The position numbers were made by a program, and so were the translations under genes. Shown here in pieces: positions 35,042-42,496 of a stretch of DNA of 64,000 nt. Source of the stretch: Bacteroidales bacterium UBA7258 (lineage in GTDB: Bacteria > Bacteroidota > Bacteroidia > Bacteroidales > UBA932); assembly GCA_002472565.1 (NCBI GenBank), contig DKSK01000024.1, forward strand, positions 18,519 to 82,518, given 5' to 3'. The notes under the pieces are model-generated. The model ran no database searches. It was not told the DNA's origin and saw nothing but the letters and a program-made list of their open reading frames with translations. Position 1 is the stretch's first letter. The number at the start of each line of letters is the position of its first letter.

Positions 35042-36043
35042 TTACTCAGCCTTGCCGTTGGAGCCGAGAACGTCGATGATCTTGTGCTCGTAGAGCTTCT
35101 TCATCTCATCACGGGCAGGTCCGAGGTACTTGCGAGGATCGAAGACACCTGGCTGCTCGTCGAAGATGCGGCGGATGGTCGCGGTCATGGCAAGACGGGA
35201 ATCGGAATCGATGTTGATCTTGCATACGGCAGACTTGGCGGCCTCACGAAGCTGCTCCTCCGGAATACCTACTGCATCAGGAAGTTTTCCGCCATGAGCG
35301 TTGATCATGTCAACATACTCCTGAGGAACGGAAGATGATCCGTGGAGAACGATAGGGAAGCCTGGAAGCTTCTTCTCAATCTCATGGAGAACACCGAAGG
35401 CGAGTGGCGGTGGTACGAGGCGGCCGGTCTTAGGGTCTCTTGTGCACTGCTCAGGCTTGAACTTGTAAGCTCCGTGGGAAGTTCCGATGGAAATAGCGAG
35501 AGAGTCGCAGCCAGTCCTCTTGGAGAAGTCGATCACTTCCTCAGGACGAGTGTAATGGGACTGCTCGGCGGAAACCTCGTCCTCAACACCGGCGAGGACT
35601 CCGAGCTCGGCCTCAACGGTAACGTCGTACTGATGAGCATAGTCGGCAACCTTCTTGGAGAGGGCGATATTCTCTTCGTATGGAAGAGCGGAACCATCGA
35701 TCATGACGGAGGAGAAACCGAAATCAACGCAGCTCTTGCAGAGCTCGAAAGAATCACCATGGTCAAGATGGAGGACGATCTGAGGATGCTCCCAGCCAAG
35801 CTCCTTGGCATATTCTACAGCACCCTGCGCCATGTAGCGGAGGAGGGTCTGGTTGGCATAGTTACGTGCGCCCTTGGACACCTGGAGGATGACAGGGCTC
35901 TTCAGCTCGGCGGCAGCCTGGATGATGGCCTGGAGCTGCTCCATGTTGTTGAAGTTGAATGCAGGAATGGCATAGCCACCCTTGATGGCCTTTGCGAACA
36001 TCTCACGGGTGTTGACAAGACCGAGTTCCTTGTATGATACCAT
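35042..36043 (-). CDS. fba: Class II fructose-bisphosphate aldolase
   Basis: The 333-residue zinc aldolase interconverts fructose-1,6-bisphosphate with glyceraldehyde-3-phosphate and dihydroxyacetone phosphate. Zinc and catalytic ligands are visible in VLHLDHGDS, EAELGVLAGVEDE, IGTSHGAYKF and VLHGSSSVP. The start MVSYKELGLVNTREMF agrees with the family. It is transcribed alone from a TAAATTTG promoter and ends at a clear terminator. Codon use appears strongly biased, consistent with high expression. Confidence 0.96.
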   Translation of the reverse strand: MVSYKELGLVNTREMFAKAIKGGYAIPAFNFNNMEQLQAIIQAAAELKSPVILQVSKGARNYANQTLLRYMAQGAVEYAKELGWEHPQIVLHLDHGDSFELCKSCVDFGFSSVMIDGSALPYEENIALSKKVADYAHQYDVTVEAELGVLAGVEDEVSAEQSHYTRPEEVIDFSKRTGCDSLAISIGTSHGAYKFKPEQCTRDPKTGRLVPPPLAFGVLHEIEKKLPGFPIVLHGSSSVPQEYVDMINAHGGKLPDAVGIPEEQLREAAKSAVCKINIDSDSRLAMTATIRRIFDEQPGVFDPRKYLGPARDEMKKLYEHKIIDVLGSNGKAE

Positions 36044-36109
36044 AATTTAATTATGATTTAAATGTGCTATTTACGAAGGCTGAAGTTTCCGCTCCGCCTT
36101 TTGCAGGCG

Positions 36110-36117
36110 CAAATTTA
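36110..36117 (-). promoter_or_regulatory. -7 box for fba
   Basis: The minus strand reads TAAATTTG, predicting a leader of about 60 nt to ATG 36043. No TTG stands at the right -33 distance. Confidence 0.5.
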
Positions 36118-36138
36118 ATTAAATTTCCTCAAAATGCC

Positions 36139-36146
36139 TACATTTG
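36139..36146 (+). promoter_or_regulatory. -7 box for gmk-nadD
   Basis: TACATTTG lies 17 bp before the gmk ATG, predicting a leader of about 10 nt. It is 21 bp from the fba box on the other strand. Confidence 0.5.
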
Positions 36147-36163
36147 TATGAGCATAATAGACC

Positions 36164-36730
36164 ATGGACAACAAAGTTCTCATCTTTTCCGCACCGTCGG
36201 GATCCGGCAAAAGCACCATCGTTAACCACCTGCTTTCCCTGCATCCGGAAATCGAATTTTCGGTTTCTGCGACTTCCAGGCCTCCCAGAGGACAAGAGGT
36301 CGATGGGGTCGAGTACCTTTTCTACACTCCTGAGATTTTCAGGGCGCTGGTAGACGATGACAAATTCGTTGAGCACGAGGAGGTCTATCCCGGAAGATAT
36401 TACGGAACGCTCAAGTCGGAGGTCAACCGCATCTGGGCGAAAGGCCACGTGATCATCTTCGACGTTGACGTCAAGGGAGGAGTCAATCTCAAGAAATACT
36501 TCGGAGAGAAGGCCTTGTCAGTTTTCATCCAGGCCCCTTCAGTGGAGGTTCTGCGCGAGAGGCTGGTGAGCCGCGGGACTGACAGCCCGGAGCAGATCGC
36601 CCAGAGAGTGGCCAAGGCGGCGGAAGAAATGACCTACGCCCCAAAATTCGACCATATTCTCATAAATGACGATCTGGCGGCAGCCTTCAAGGAAGCCGAA
36701 GAGCTCGTAGACAAGTTCCTCCAGGCCTGA
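36164..36730 (+). CDS. gmk: Guanylate kinase
   Basis: The 188-residue enzyme phosphorylates GMP to GDP with ATP. The P-loop is APSGSGKS at residues 10-17, followed by the GMP-binding TSRPPRGQEVDGVEY and EHEEVYPGRYYGT. Length is normal. It starts a two-gene unit with nadD, which begins 7 bp after its stop. Confidence 0.96.
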   Translation: MDNKVLIFSAPSGSGKSTIVNHLLSLHPEIEFSVSATSRPPRGQEVDGVEYLFYTPEIFRALVDDDKFVEHEEVYPGRYYGTLKSEVNRIWAKGHVIIFDVDVKGGVNLKKYFGEKALSVFIQAPSVEVLRERLVSRGTDSPEQIAQRVAKAAEEMTYAPKFDHILINDDLAAAFKEAEELVDKFLQA

Positions 36731-36737
36731 GGCAGCC

Positions 36738-37301
36738 ATGGAAATCGCCGTTTATCCGGGTTCTTTCAACCCTCTTCACATCGGGCACCTGGCTATTCTG
36801 GAGTATCTGACTCATGACGAAGGTTTCGACAGTGTCTATCTCATAGTCTCGCCGAAGAATCCGATCAAGACGACTATCTCGGCGGATTCGGCCCTGGAGC
36901 GCTACCAGGCGGCTGTCGAAGCGGTGCGGCGCCATCCCGGACTCCGGGTGAGGGTGGATGACATCGAGCTTAACATGCCGCCTCCCCAGTACACGATCCG
37001 GACTCTGGAAGCCCTCAGTCTTAGGGAGCCGGAGAATAGGTTCACGCTTATCATGGGCGCCGACAATCTCTGTCTTCTCAGGCGCTGGAGAGAATACCGG
37101 AAGATTCTTACCGAATACGGGGTGGCAGTTTATCCCCGAGAAGGCTACGACGAGCAAGCCGCGGCCGCGGATCTGCTCAGAGAAGAGGGCGGAGACAAAT
37201 ATTGCATCCGCCTTATCAAGGCGCCTATCGTTGACATTTCCTCTACCGAAATCCGCGAGGGTCTTGCCTCCGGGCGGGACATGTCGGAATATCTGATGTA
37301 A
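36738..37301 (+). CDS. nadD: Nicotinate-nucleotide adenylyltransferase
   Basis: The 187-residue protein makes deamido-NAD from nicotinate mononucleotide and ATP. The nucleotidyltransferase motif GSFNPLHIGH is at residues 8-17 and the C-terminal ISSTEIREG carries the second conserved motif. The gmk-nadD pairing is common in Bacteroidetes. Nothing that looks like a U-run terminator follows; a 376-bp gap leads to susC. Confidence 0.95.
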   Translation: MEIAVYPGSFNPLHIGHLAILEYLTHDEGFDSVYLIVSPKNPIKTTISADSALERYQAAVEAVRRHPGLRVRVDDIELNMPPPQYTIRTLEALSLREPENRFTLIMGADNLCLLRRWREYRKILTEYGVAVYPREGYDEQAAAADLLREEGGDKYCIRLIKAPIVDISSTEIREGLASGRDMSEYLM

Positions 37302-37677
37302 ATTTTCTGAATCAAAGCCCCCGCACCACGCCGTCAAGGTACATCTCCGGCGGCTAAGGGGACGGAAGAAGGGACGGACTATGGTCTGGAATAGGGCGCG
37401 GAGGGTGGCTGAGAGGCCGGGAAGAGAGGCTGAATCGATTTTTATTTAAATTTTTTATTAATCTTCAGAATTTCTTCCTATCTTGCCATAAGACACAATG
37501 AACCTATTTTACCAAATAAGAGTCAAGCGAGTGCGTTACTCTGTGTTCTCATTGACACGGAGCGACGCTGACGTACTCACTGCCTAACCTAAAGTTTTCA
37601 GTGTCTGATTCGCGGAAAGTCAGGTCAAGTTTTCCGGATAAAACAACAGCAGATAGTCACAAAATAACCAAATCGAG
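37302..37677. other. Long leader/intergenic region upstream of susC
   Basis: The first part (37320-37440) is G-rich and featureless. An A+T-rich block follows (37438-37490) with TATCTTGC at 37479, a poor -7 match that may be the susC promoter. If so the susC leader is nearly 190 nt and contains the imperfect inverted repeat listed at 37529-37578. No ORF or tRNA is seen. Confidence 0.45.
37529..37578 (+). promoter_or_regulatory. Imperfect two-part inverted repeat in the susC leader
   Basis: GAGTGCGT (37529-37536) faces ACGTACTC (37571-37578) with one non-Watson-Crick pair, and CTCTGTG (37539-37545) faces CACGGAG (37556-37562) with one G-U pair. Together they form an interrupted RNA stem about 100 nt before the susC ATG. 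Confidence 0.4.
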
Positions 37678-40600
37678 ATGAGAAAACATCTTCTCATGGC
37701 ATGTGCGTGCCTTTTCGTATCATTCTTTTCGCATGCGCAGACCCGGACGGTGAGTGGAACCGTCCTTTCAGCATCCGACAATTCCCCTGTAGCCGGAGCC
37801 TCGGTGATAATAAGCGGAACCAAGACAGGGACAGCCACCGACATAGACGGGAACTTCAGCATCCCGGTAAAGGCAGGCGAGGGGGTGAGCCTGGAATTTT
37901 CCAGCATAGGATTCAAGAACCTTTCGGCCGAGGCCAGGGACGGCATGAAGGTTTTCCTCGTCCCTGACGAAACCCTCCTCGATGATGTCATCGTCGTCGC
38001 CTACGGAACCGCGAAGAAAAGCAGCTACGCCGGCTCCGCGGTCAGGGTCGGCGGCGAACAGCTCCAGGGTCCTTCCAACGTGAACTTCGAGAGCGCCCTG
38101 AGCGGCAAGGTTTCAGGACTCCAGATAACATCCTCTACCGGACAGCCAGGAAATATGCCGAACCTCAGGATCAGGGGAATCGGCTCCATGAACGCAAGCA
38201 ACGAGCCCCTTTATATCATCGATGATGTGCCTGTCACCTCCGGGAACGGAGGCCAGATGAGCAGCCGCCTCTACACCACCAACAGCCTGCTCAACTCCCT
38301 CAATCCAGAGGACATAGAGTCTATCTCCGTGCTCAAGGATGCCGCCGCGTCTTCCCTCTACGGGTCCAGAGCCGCCAACGGAGTCATCATCATCACCACC
38401 AAACGCGGCTCAGGCAAGCCACTCGTCACCCTCAACGCCTCCGTCGGCTTCACTCCTTCATGGGCGACAGACAATTACGAGACGGCCAGCGTCCAGGAGA
38501 ACGTGAACATGCTCTATTCCGTCTTCCATGATTACCAGACCCAGAGCAAGGGGGCTTCCGACGATGTGGCCTCGGCCTACGCCCTCAAGCAGCTCAACAG
38601 AAGGTTTAACCGCCATGGCTACCAGTTCAGCACCCAAGGAAGCGGAAAATATGAGAATGTCATCATTTCGGAATATGACAACTCGGGCCGCGGTGGAAAG
38701 TATTTCGACTGGGACGACGCCTATTTTCGCACGGCGGTAAGCCAGAACTATGACCTCTCCGTCAGCGGGTCCACCCCTACGGCCAGCTATTACACCTCCC
38801 TGGGTTACACTTCCGAACAGGGCAGGCTGAAAATCAACAGTTTCGAAAGAATTTCCGCAAGAGTGAACGTCAACCAGAAAGTCGGCAAAGCCGTCGAACT
38901 CTTCACCAGGGCAAGCTACGCCAAGTCCACGAAGAAGGGCTACAACGACTCAAGGAACACCGGAGCCAACTTGTTCATGCAGACGAGGAATCTGCTCTGG
39001 GGCCTCTATTGGCCGACAGACTACAGCACCGGAGAAGACTGGACCGCCCGTTATGGAAGCTACGCCCAGAACAATATCTACTATAACAAGGAGTGGGACA
39101 ACAGCTCGAAGACCAATTCCTCCTCCATTTCTGAAACGTTTACCATTCATCTTCTCCCCGGATTGGATCTCAAGTCCGTTCTCTCATACGACAACAACAC
39201 CGTGAGGGAGAGCATCTATTACAGCGCAAAGCATTTCAATGGTTCCGCCACGAAAGGCTCCATAGATGAGATGAGGACAATCTACGAGAAGACAGTGTCA
39301 TCCACTACCGGCAATTTCACCCGTAGTTTCGGCAGCCACAGCATCGGCCTCATGGCTGGCTTCGAGGCAGAAAAGAACAAGACCGACTTCACCAGATCTT
39401 CCGGAGAAAACCTCGCCATAAGCACTCTCCACACCGTAGCCTCTGCCGGATCCTACTCCGCCAACGCCTACAGCTGGGGGAACTCCCTCCTCTCCCTCAT
39501 CTCCAAAGCCGACTATAACTGGAAGGAAAAGTATTTTGCCTCGGCCTCCTACCGCAGGGACGGCTCATCCAGGCTCAGTCCTGACACTCGCTGGGGCGGC
39601 TTCTGGTCTCTCGCGGGTGCATGGCGCCTCAGCCAGGAAACCTTCATGAAAGAGCAGGATGTGGTCAGCAATCTCCGCCTTCGCGCCTCCTACGGAAAGA
39701 ACGGCACCCTGCCGAGCGACAATTACGGCTACATGAACCTCATATCCTACGTCTCCCCATATATGGGAGAACCTGGAGGAAGAATCACCACCCTCGGAAA
39801 CAGCGGAGTCAAGTGGGAAACCAGCTACTCGTCCAACATAGGCCTTGATTTCGGCCTCTTCACAGACGCACTCAGCGGAAGTGTCGAATATTTCAACAGG
39901 GATTCCAGGGATCTTCTCCAAGACGTTCCTATTTCGCTCGCCACCGGATTCAGCACCACCCTCGAAAACATCGGGGAGATCAACAACCACGGCCTGGAAA
40001 TAGAACTTAACGGGACCCTCATGAACAGGAAGAACCTTACATGGACGGCAAGCTTCAACACTTCCTTCCTTAAGTCCTCTGTCACCAAGCTTTACAACGG
40101 GGCTGACATTATCTGGGAGGACCCGACCGGAGGTGACGGCCGCGCCCAGTTCATCTACCGCGAAGGAGAGTCCACCCTGGCCTTCTACGGCTACGAGTGG
40201 GCCGGAGTTGACAAGACCAACGGAAAGAGCGTCTATTTCGTAAACGATCCCAAGGACAGAGAGGCAGGAGACTTCATCTACAAAGGACGCGGAGCCACCT
40301 ATGACTACCGCAAGGCAAACTACACGGTCATCGGAGACGCGACACCTTGGGCAAGCGGAGGCTTCGGCACTCAGCTCAATTTCATGGGCTTCGACTTCAC
40401 CGCGAACTTCATCTACAAGCTCGGAGGAAAGCTCTATGACGGAGCCTACAAGGATGTCGCCGATGACGGCTACTATTGGGAGAGGATGAGGGCGAAGAGC
40501 TACTACAAAAATATGTGGACTCCGACCCATACCGACGGCACCGAACCTGCGCTTTCAGGCCTTGACCTTACCGACGCCATGCAGTACAGCAGCCGTCACC

Positions 40601-40833
40601 TCAAGAGCGCCACCTTCCTGAGGCTCAAGTCCGTAATCCTGGGCTACACCCTGCCATCGACGCTCACCCAGAAAATGTTAATCAGCAAGGCCCGCCTCTG
40701 GTTCAGCGGAGGCAATCTCCTCACCCTTTCGAAATACAAGGAAGCCGATCCTGAAGTTAATCAGTACGGCACAAGGGGCTGGGAAACCCCTATCGGAAAA
40801 TCCTATGTTTTCGGCATTGACATCAATTTCTAG
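37678..40833 (+). CDS. SusC/RagA-family TonB-dependent outer-membrane transporter
   Basis: The 1051-residue protein has a signal peptide (MRKHLLMACACLFVSFFSHA), an N-terminal carboxypeptidase-regulatory-like domain (VSGTVLSASDNSPVAGASV), the TonB box/plug region (LLDDVIVVAYGTAKKSSYAG and SVLKDAAASSLYGSRAANGV) and a large beta-barrel ending in YVFGIDINF with the C-terminal phenylalanine expected for barrel insertion. SusC proteins import oligosaccharides or other large ligands with their SusD lid. susD follows after 5 bp. No glycosidase, sulfatase, sigma/anti-sigma or hybrid sensor gene adjoins, so the substrate is unknown. Confidence 0.95.
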   Translation: MRKHLLMACACLFVSFFSHAQTRTVSGTVLSASDNSPVAGASVIISGTKTGTATDIDGNFSIPVKAGEGVSLEFSSIGFKNLSAEARDGMKVFLVPDETLLDDVIVVAYGTAKKSSYAGSAVRVGGEQLQGPSNVNFESALSGKVSGLQITSSTGQPGNMPNLRIRGIGSMNASNEPLYIIDDVPVTSGNGGQMSSRLYTTNSLLNSLNPEDIESISVLKDAAASSLYGSRAANGVIIITTKRGSGKPLVTLNASVGFTPSWATDNYETASVQENVNMLYSVFHDYQTQSKGASDDVASAYALKQLNRRFNRHGYQFSTQGSGKYENVIISEYDNSGRGGKYFDWDDAYFRTAVSQNYDLSVSGSTPTASYYTSLGYTSEQGRLKINSFERISARVNVNQKVGKAVELFTRASYAKSTKKGYNDSRNTGANLFMQTRNLLWGLYWPTDYSTGEDWTARYGSYAQNNIYYNKEWDNSSKTNSSSISETFTIHLLPGLDLKSVLSYDNNTVRESIYYSAKHFNGSATKGSIDEMRTIYEKTVSSTTGNFTRSFGSHSIGLMAGFEAEKNKTDFTRSSGENLAISTLHTVASAGSYSANAYSWGNSLLSLISKADYNWKEKYFASASYRRDGSSRLSPDTRWGGFWSLAGAWRLSQETFMKEQDVVSNLRLRASYGKNGTLPSDNYGYMNLISYVSPYMGEPGGRITTLGNSGVKWETSYSSNIGLDFGLFTDALSGSVEYFNRDSRDLLQDVPISLATGFSTTLENIGEINNHGLEIELNGTLMNRKNLTWTASFNTSFLKSSVTKLYNGADIIWEDPTGGDGRAQFIYREGESTLAFYGYEWAGVDKTNGKSVYFVNDPKDREAGDFIYKGRGATYDYRKANYTVIGDATPWASGGFGTQLNFMGFDFTANFIYKLGGKLYDGAYKDVADDGYYWERMRAKSYYKNMWTPTHTDGTEPALSGLDLTDAMQYSSRHLKSATFLRLKSVILGYTLPSTLTQKMLISKARLWFSGGNLLTLSKYKEADPEVNQYGTRGWETPIGKSYVFGIDINF

Positions 40834-40838
40834 GAACC

Positions 40839-42296
40839 ATGAAAAATTTCAGACTCATCATAACTGTTCTGCTTGGAGCCATCCTCACCTCTTGCAACGG
40901 CTTCCTTGACATGAACCCTACAAACGCTTCGAACGCCTCCAAGGCCATCGGCTCTCCTGATGACGCCCAGGTCTCGCTCAACGGAATCATGAGGGGAATC
41001 TCAACCTCATCCCTCTACGGCCGCCGCCTCTTGCTATACGGGGACGTGAAAGGCGGAGACGTGACCATAGTCTCGACCGGGAGGGGCGACGACGCGCTCT
41101 ATGAATTCAATCACACCCCTACTTCAGGCACCTATTCCGGCTTCTGGCAGGGACTCTACAATGCCGTGATGCAGGTCAACACACTGCTGAGGAACATCGA
41201 TAATTGCGAGGCCTCCGGAGTGGAAGGCTTCGACTGGTACAAGGGTTCAGCCCTTGCACTGAGAGCCATGTTCTATTTCGACCTGACTCGTCTCTACGGA
41301 CTTCCGTACAACATGGACAAGAGTTCATACGGAGTTCCTGACATCACAGAGCCTCTCGGAGCCATGGCCCAGCCTACGAGGGCCACGGTTGAAGATAATT
41401 ACAAGCGGATCACGAGCGACCTTGACCAGGCCGTACAGCTGATGAGTGGGAACAAAGCCCATATAAACGGCTTCATGGACTATTATGCTGCGCTTGCTGA
41501 AAGGGCGAGGGTGAGGCTCTTCATGGACAATTACTCCGGAGCCCTCGAAGATGCCAGAAAAATAATAGAGAGCGGGGTCTTCACCCTTTACGAGCCTTCG
41601 CAGTGGGTGGCTTCATGGTCGGCCCAGAACGGCTCGGAATCGATCCTTGAACTCGGAATGGATTCAGAATCCAATCTCGGCTCCTCCTCACTCGGCTATT
41701 ATTATCTGCGCCTCCAGCAGGTCAGCGGAGCTTCCGGCTTCTTCGTAGCAAGCGACTATTTCCTCAACAGACTCGGGGAAGACCACGATGATGTGCGCTG
41801 GGGCGTCATGGACCATGACGAGACTTCAGCGGCCAGACTTGGCAGCTGCTACAAATATGTCGGAGGGACCTCTCTCAAGGGCGACGGAAAGGAATCTTTC
41901 GCCGCAGTGAACATAAAACTCATCCGCCTTTCCGAAATCTATCTAATAGCCTCCGAATGTGCACTCAGGGAGGGCGACGCCTCCGCGGCCGCCGCCTATC
42001 TCAACGCCATCCGCCGCCGCTCCCCTTCCCTATCTCCCTCCGACGCCTCCACCGTCAGCCTGCAGATGATTCTCAACGAAAGGAGCAAGGAGTTTTTCGG
42101 CGAGGGCCTGCGATTCTTCGACCTCATCAGGCTCAACCAGAGGATAGAGTTCAATGATGATTTCCAGAACGTGCCTATCTCCACGAGGAGCAAGGTAATC
42201 GACAGGACTTTCAGGAAAATAGTGCTTCCTATTCCTCAGGACGAAATCAACGCCAACCCGGCCATAGCGGACGAACAAAATCCGGCTTACGTGTAG
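40839..42296 (+). CDS. SusD/RagB-family nutrient-binding lipoprotein
   Basis: The 485-residue surface lipoprotein has the signal LIITVLLGAILTSCNG with lipid cysteine at residue 19, then the SusD N-terminal region (GFLDMNPTNASN) and the C-terminal helical RagB/SusD part (IRLSEIYLIASECALREGD and LNERSKEFFGEGLRFFDLIR). It forms the lid over the SusC barrel and binds ligand. It is somewhat short for the family (often 500-600). The stop is followed by a GGCGGA/TCCGCC hairpin. Confidence 0.94.
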   Translation: MKNFRLIITVLLGAILTSCNGFLDMNPTNASNASKAIGSPDDAQVSLNGIMRGISTSSLYGRRLLLYGDVKGGDVTIVSTGRGDDALYEFNHTPTSGTYSGFWQGLYNAVMQVNTLLRNIDNCEASGVEGFDWYKGSALALRAMFYFDLTRLYGLPYNMDKSSYGVPDITEPLGAMAQPTRATVEDNYKRITSDLDQAVQLMSGNKAHINGFMDYYAALAERARVRLFMDNYSGALEDARKIIESGVFTLYEPSQWVASWSAQNGSESILELGMDSESNLGSSSLGYYYLRLQQVSGASGFFVASDYFLNRLGEDHDDVRWGVMDHDETSAARLGSCYKYVGGTSLKGDGKESFAAVNIKLIRLSEIYLIASECALREGDASAAAAYLNAIRRRSPSLSPSDASTVSLQMILNERSKEFFGEGLRFFDLIRLNQRIEFNDDFQNVPISTRSKVIDRTFRKIVLPIPQDEINANPAIADEQNPAYV

Positions 42297-42300
42297 GGCC

Positions 42301-42317
42301 GGCGGAGCCCTTCCGCC
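42301..42317 (+). terminator. Short GC-rich hairpin after susD
   Basis: GGCGGA (42301-42306) and TCCGCC (42312-42317) around a 5-base loop lie 5 bp after the susD stop. No U-run is present, so a terminating role is inferred. Confidence 0.5.
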
Positions 42318-42349
42318 GTAATTGCAACCAGGTTGAATGAATAAATTGA

Positions 42350-42357
42350 TAAATTTG
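42350..42357 (+). promoter_or_regulatory. -7 box driving the HxlR remnant and copA
   Basis: TAAATTTG matches TAnnTTTG and ends 4 bp before the remnant ATG at 42362, so transcription should begin at or near that ATG. Two TTG triplets upstream are 14 and 25 bp away, neither at the usual spacing. Confidence 0.55.
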
Positions 42358-42361
42358 CGGC

Positions 42362-42496
42362 ATGAATTTGAAAGAGATAAGAGACGCGACCTTTCCGGAC
42401 TGTCTGATAAGGAATATTCTCAGCCGTATCTGCGGCAAGTGGAGCCTTCTGGTTCTCTACACCCTTAAGGGCAGGGGCACCTATGGAAATGCTTAA
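42362..42496 (+). pseudogene. Truncated HxlR-family regulator (44 codons)
   Basis: The frame MNLKEIRDATFPDCLIRNIL then SRICGKWSLLVLYTLKGRGT matches the first 40 residues of HxlR/MarR-type winged-helix regulators, including the N-terminal cysteine and the KWSLLVLYTL helix, then runs into TAA. The DNA-recognition helix and wing, normally another 60-70 residues, are absent. Its last 14 bp overlap the start of copA in another frame. It is either a regulator cut by a deletion that fused its promoter to copA, or a short leader peptide now coupled to copA. The former is more likely. Confidence 0.7.
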
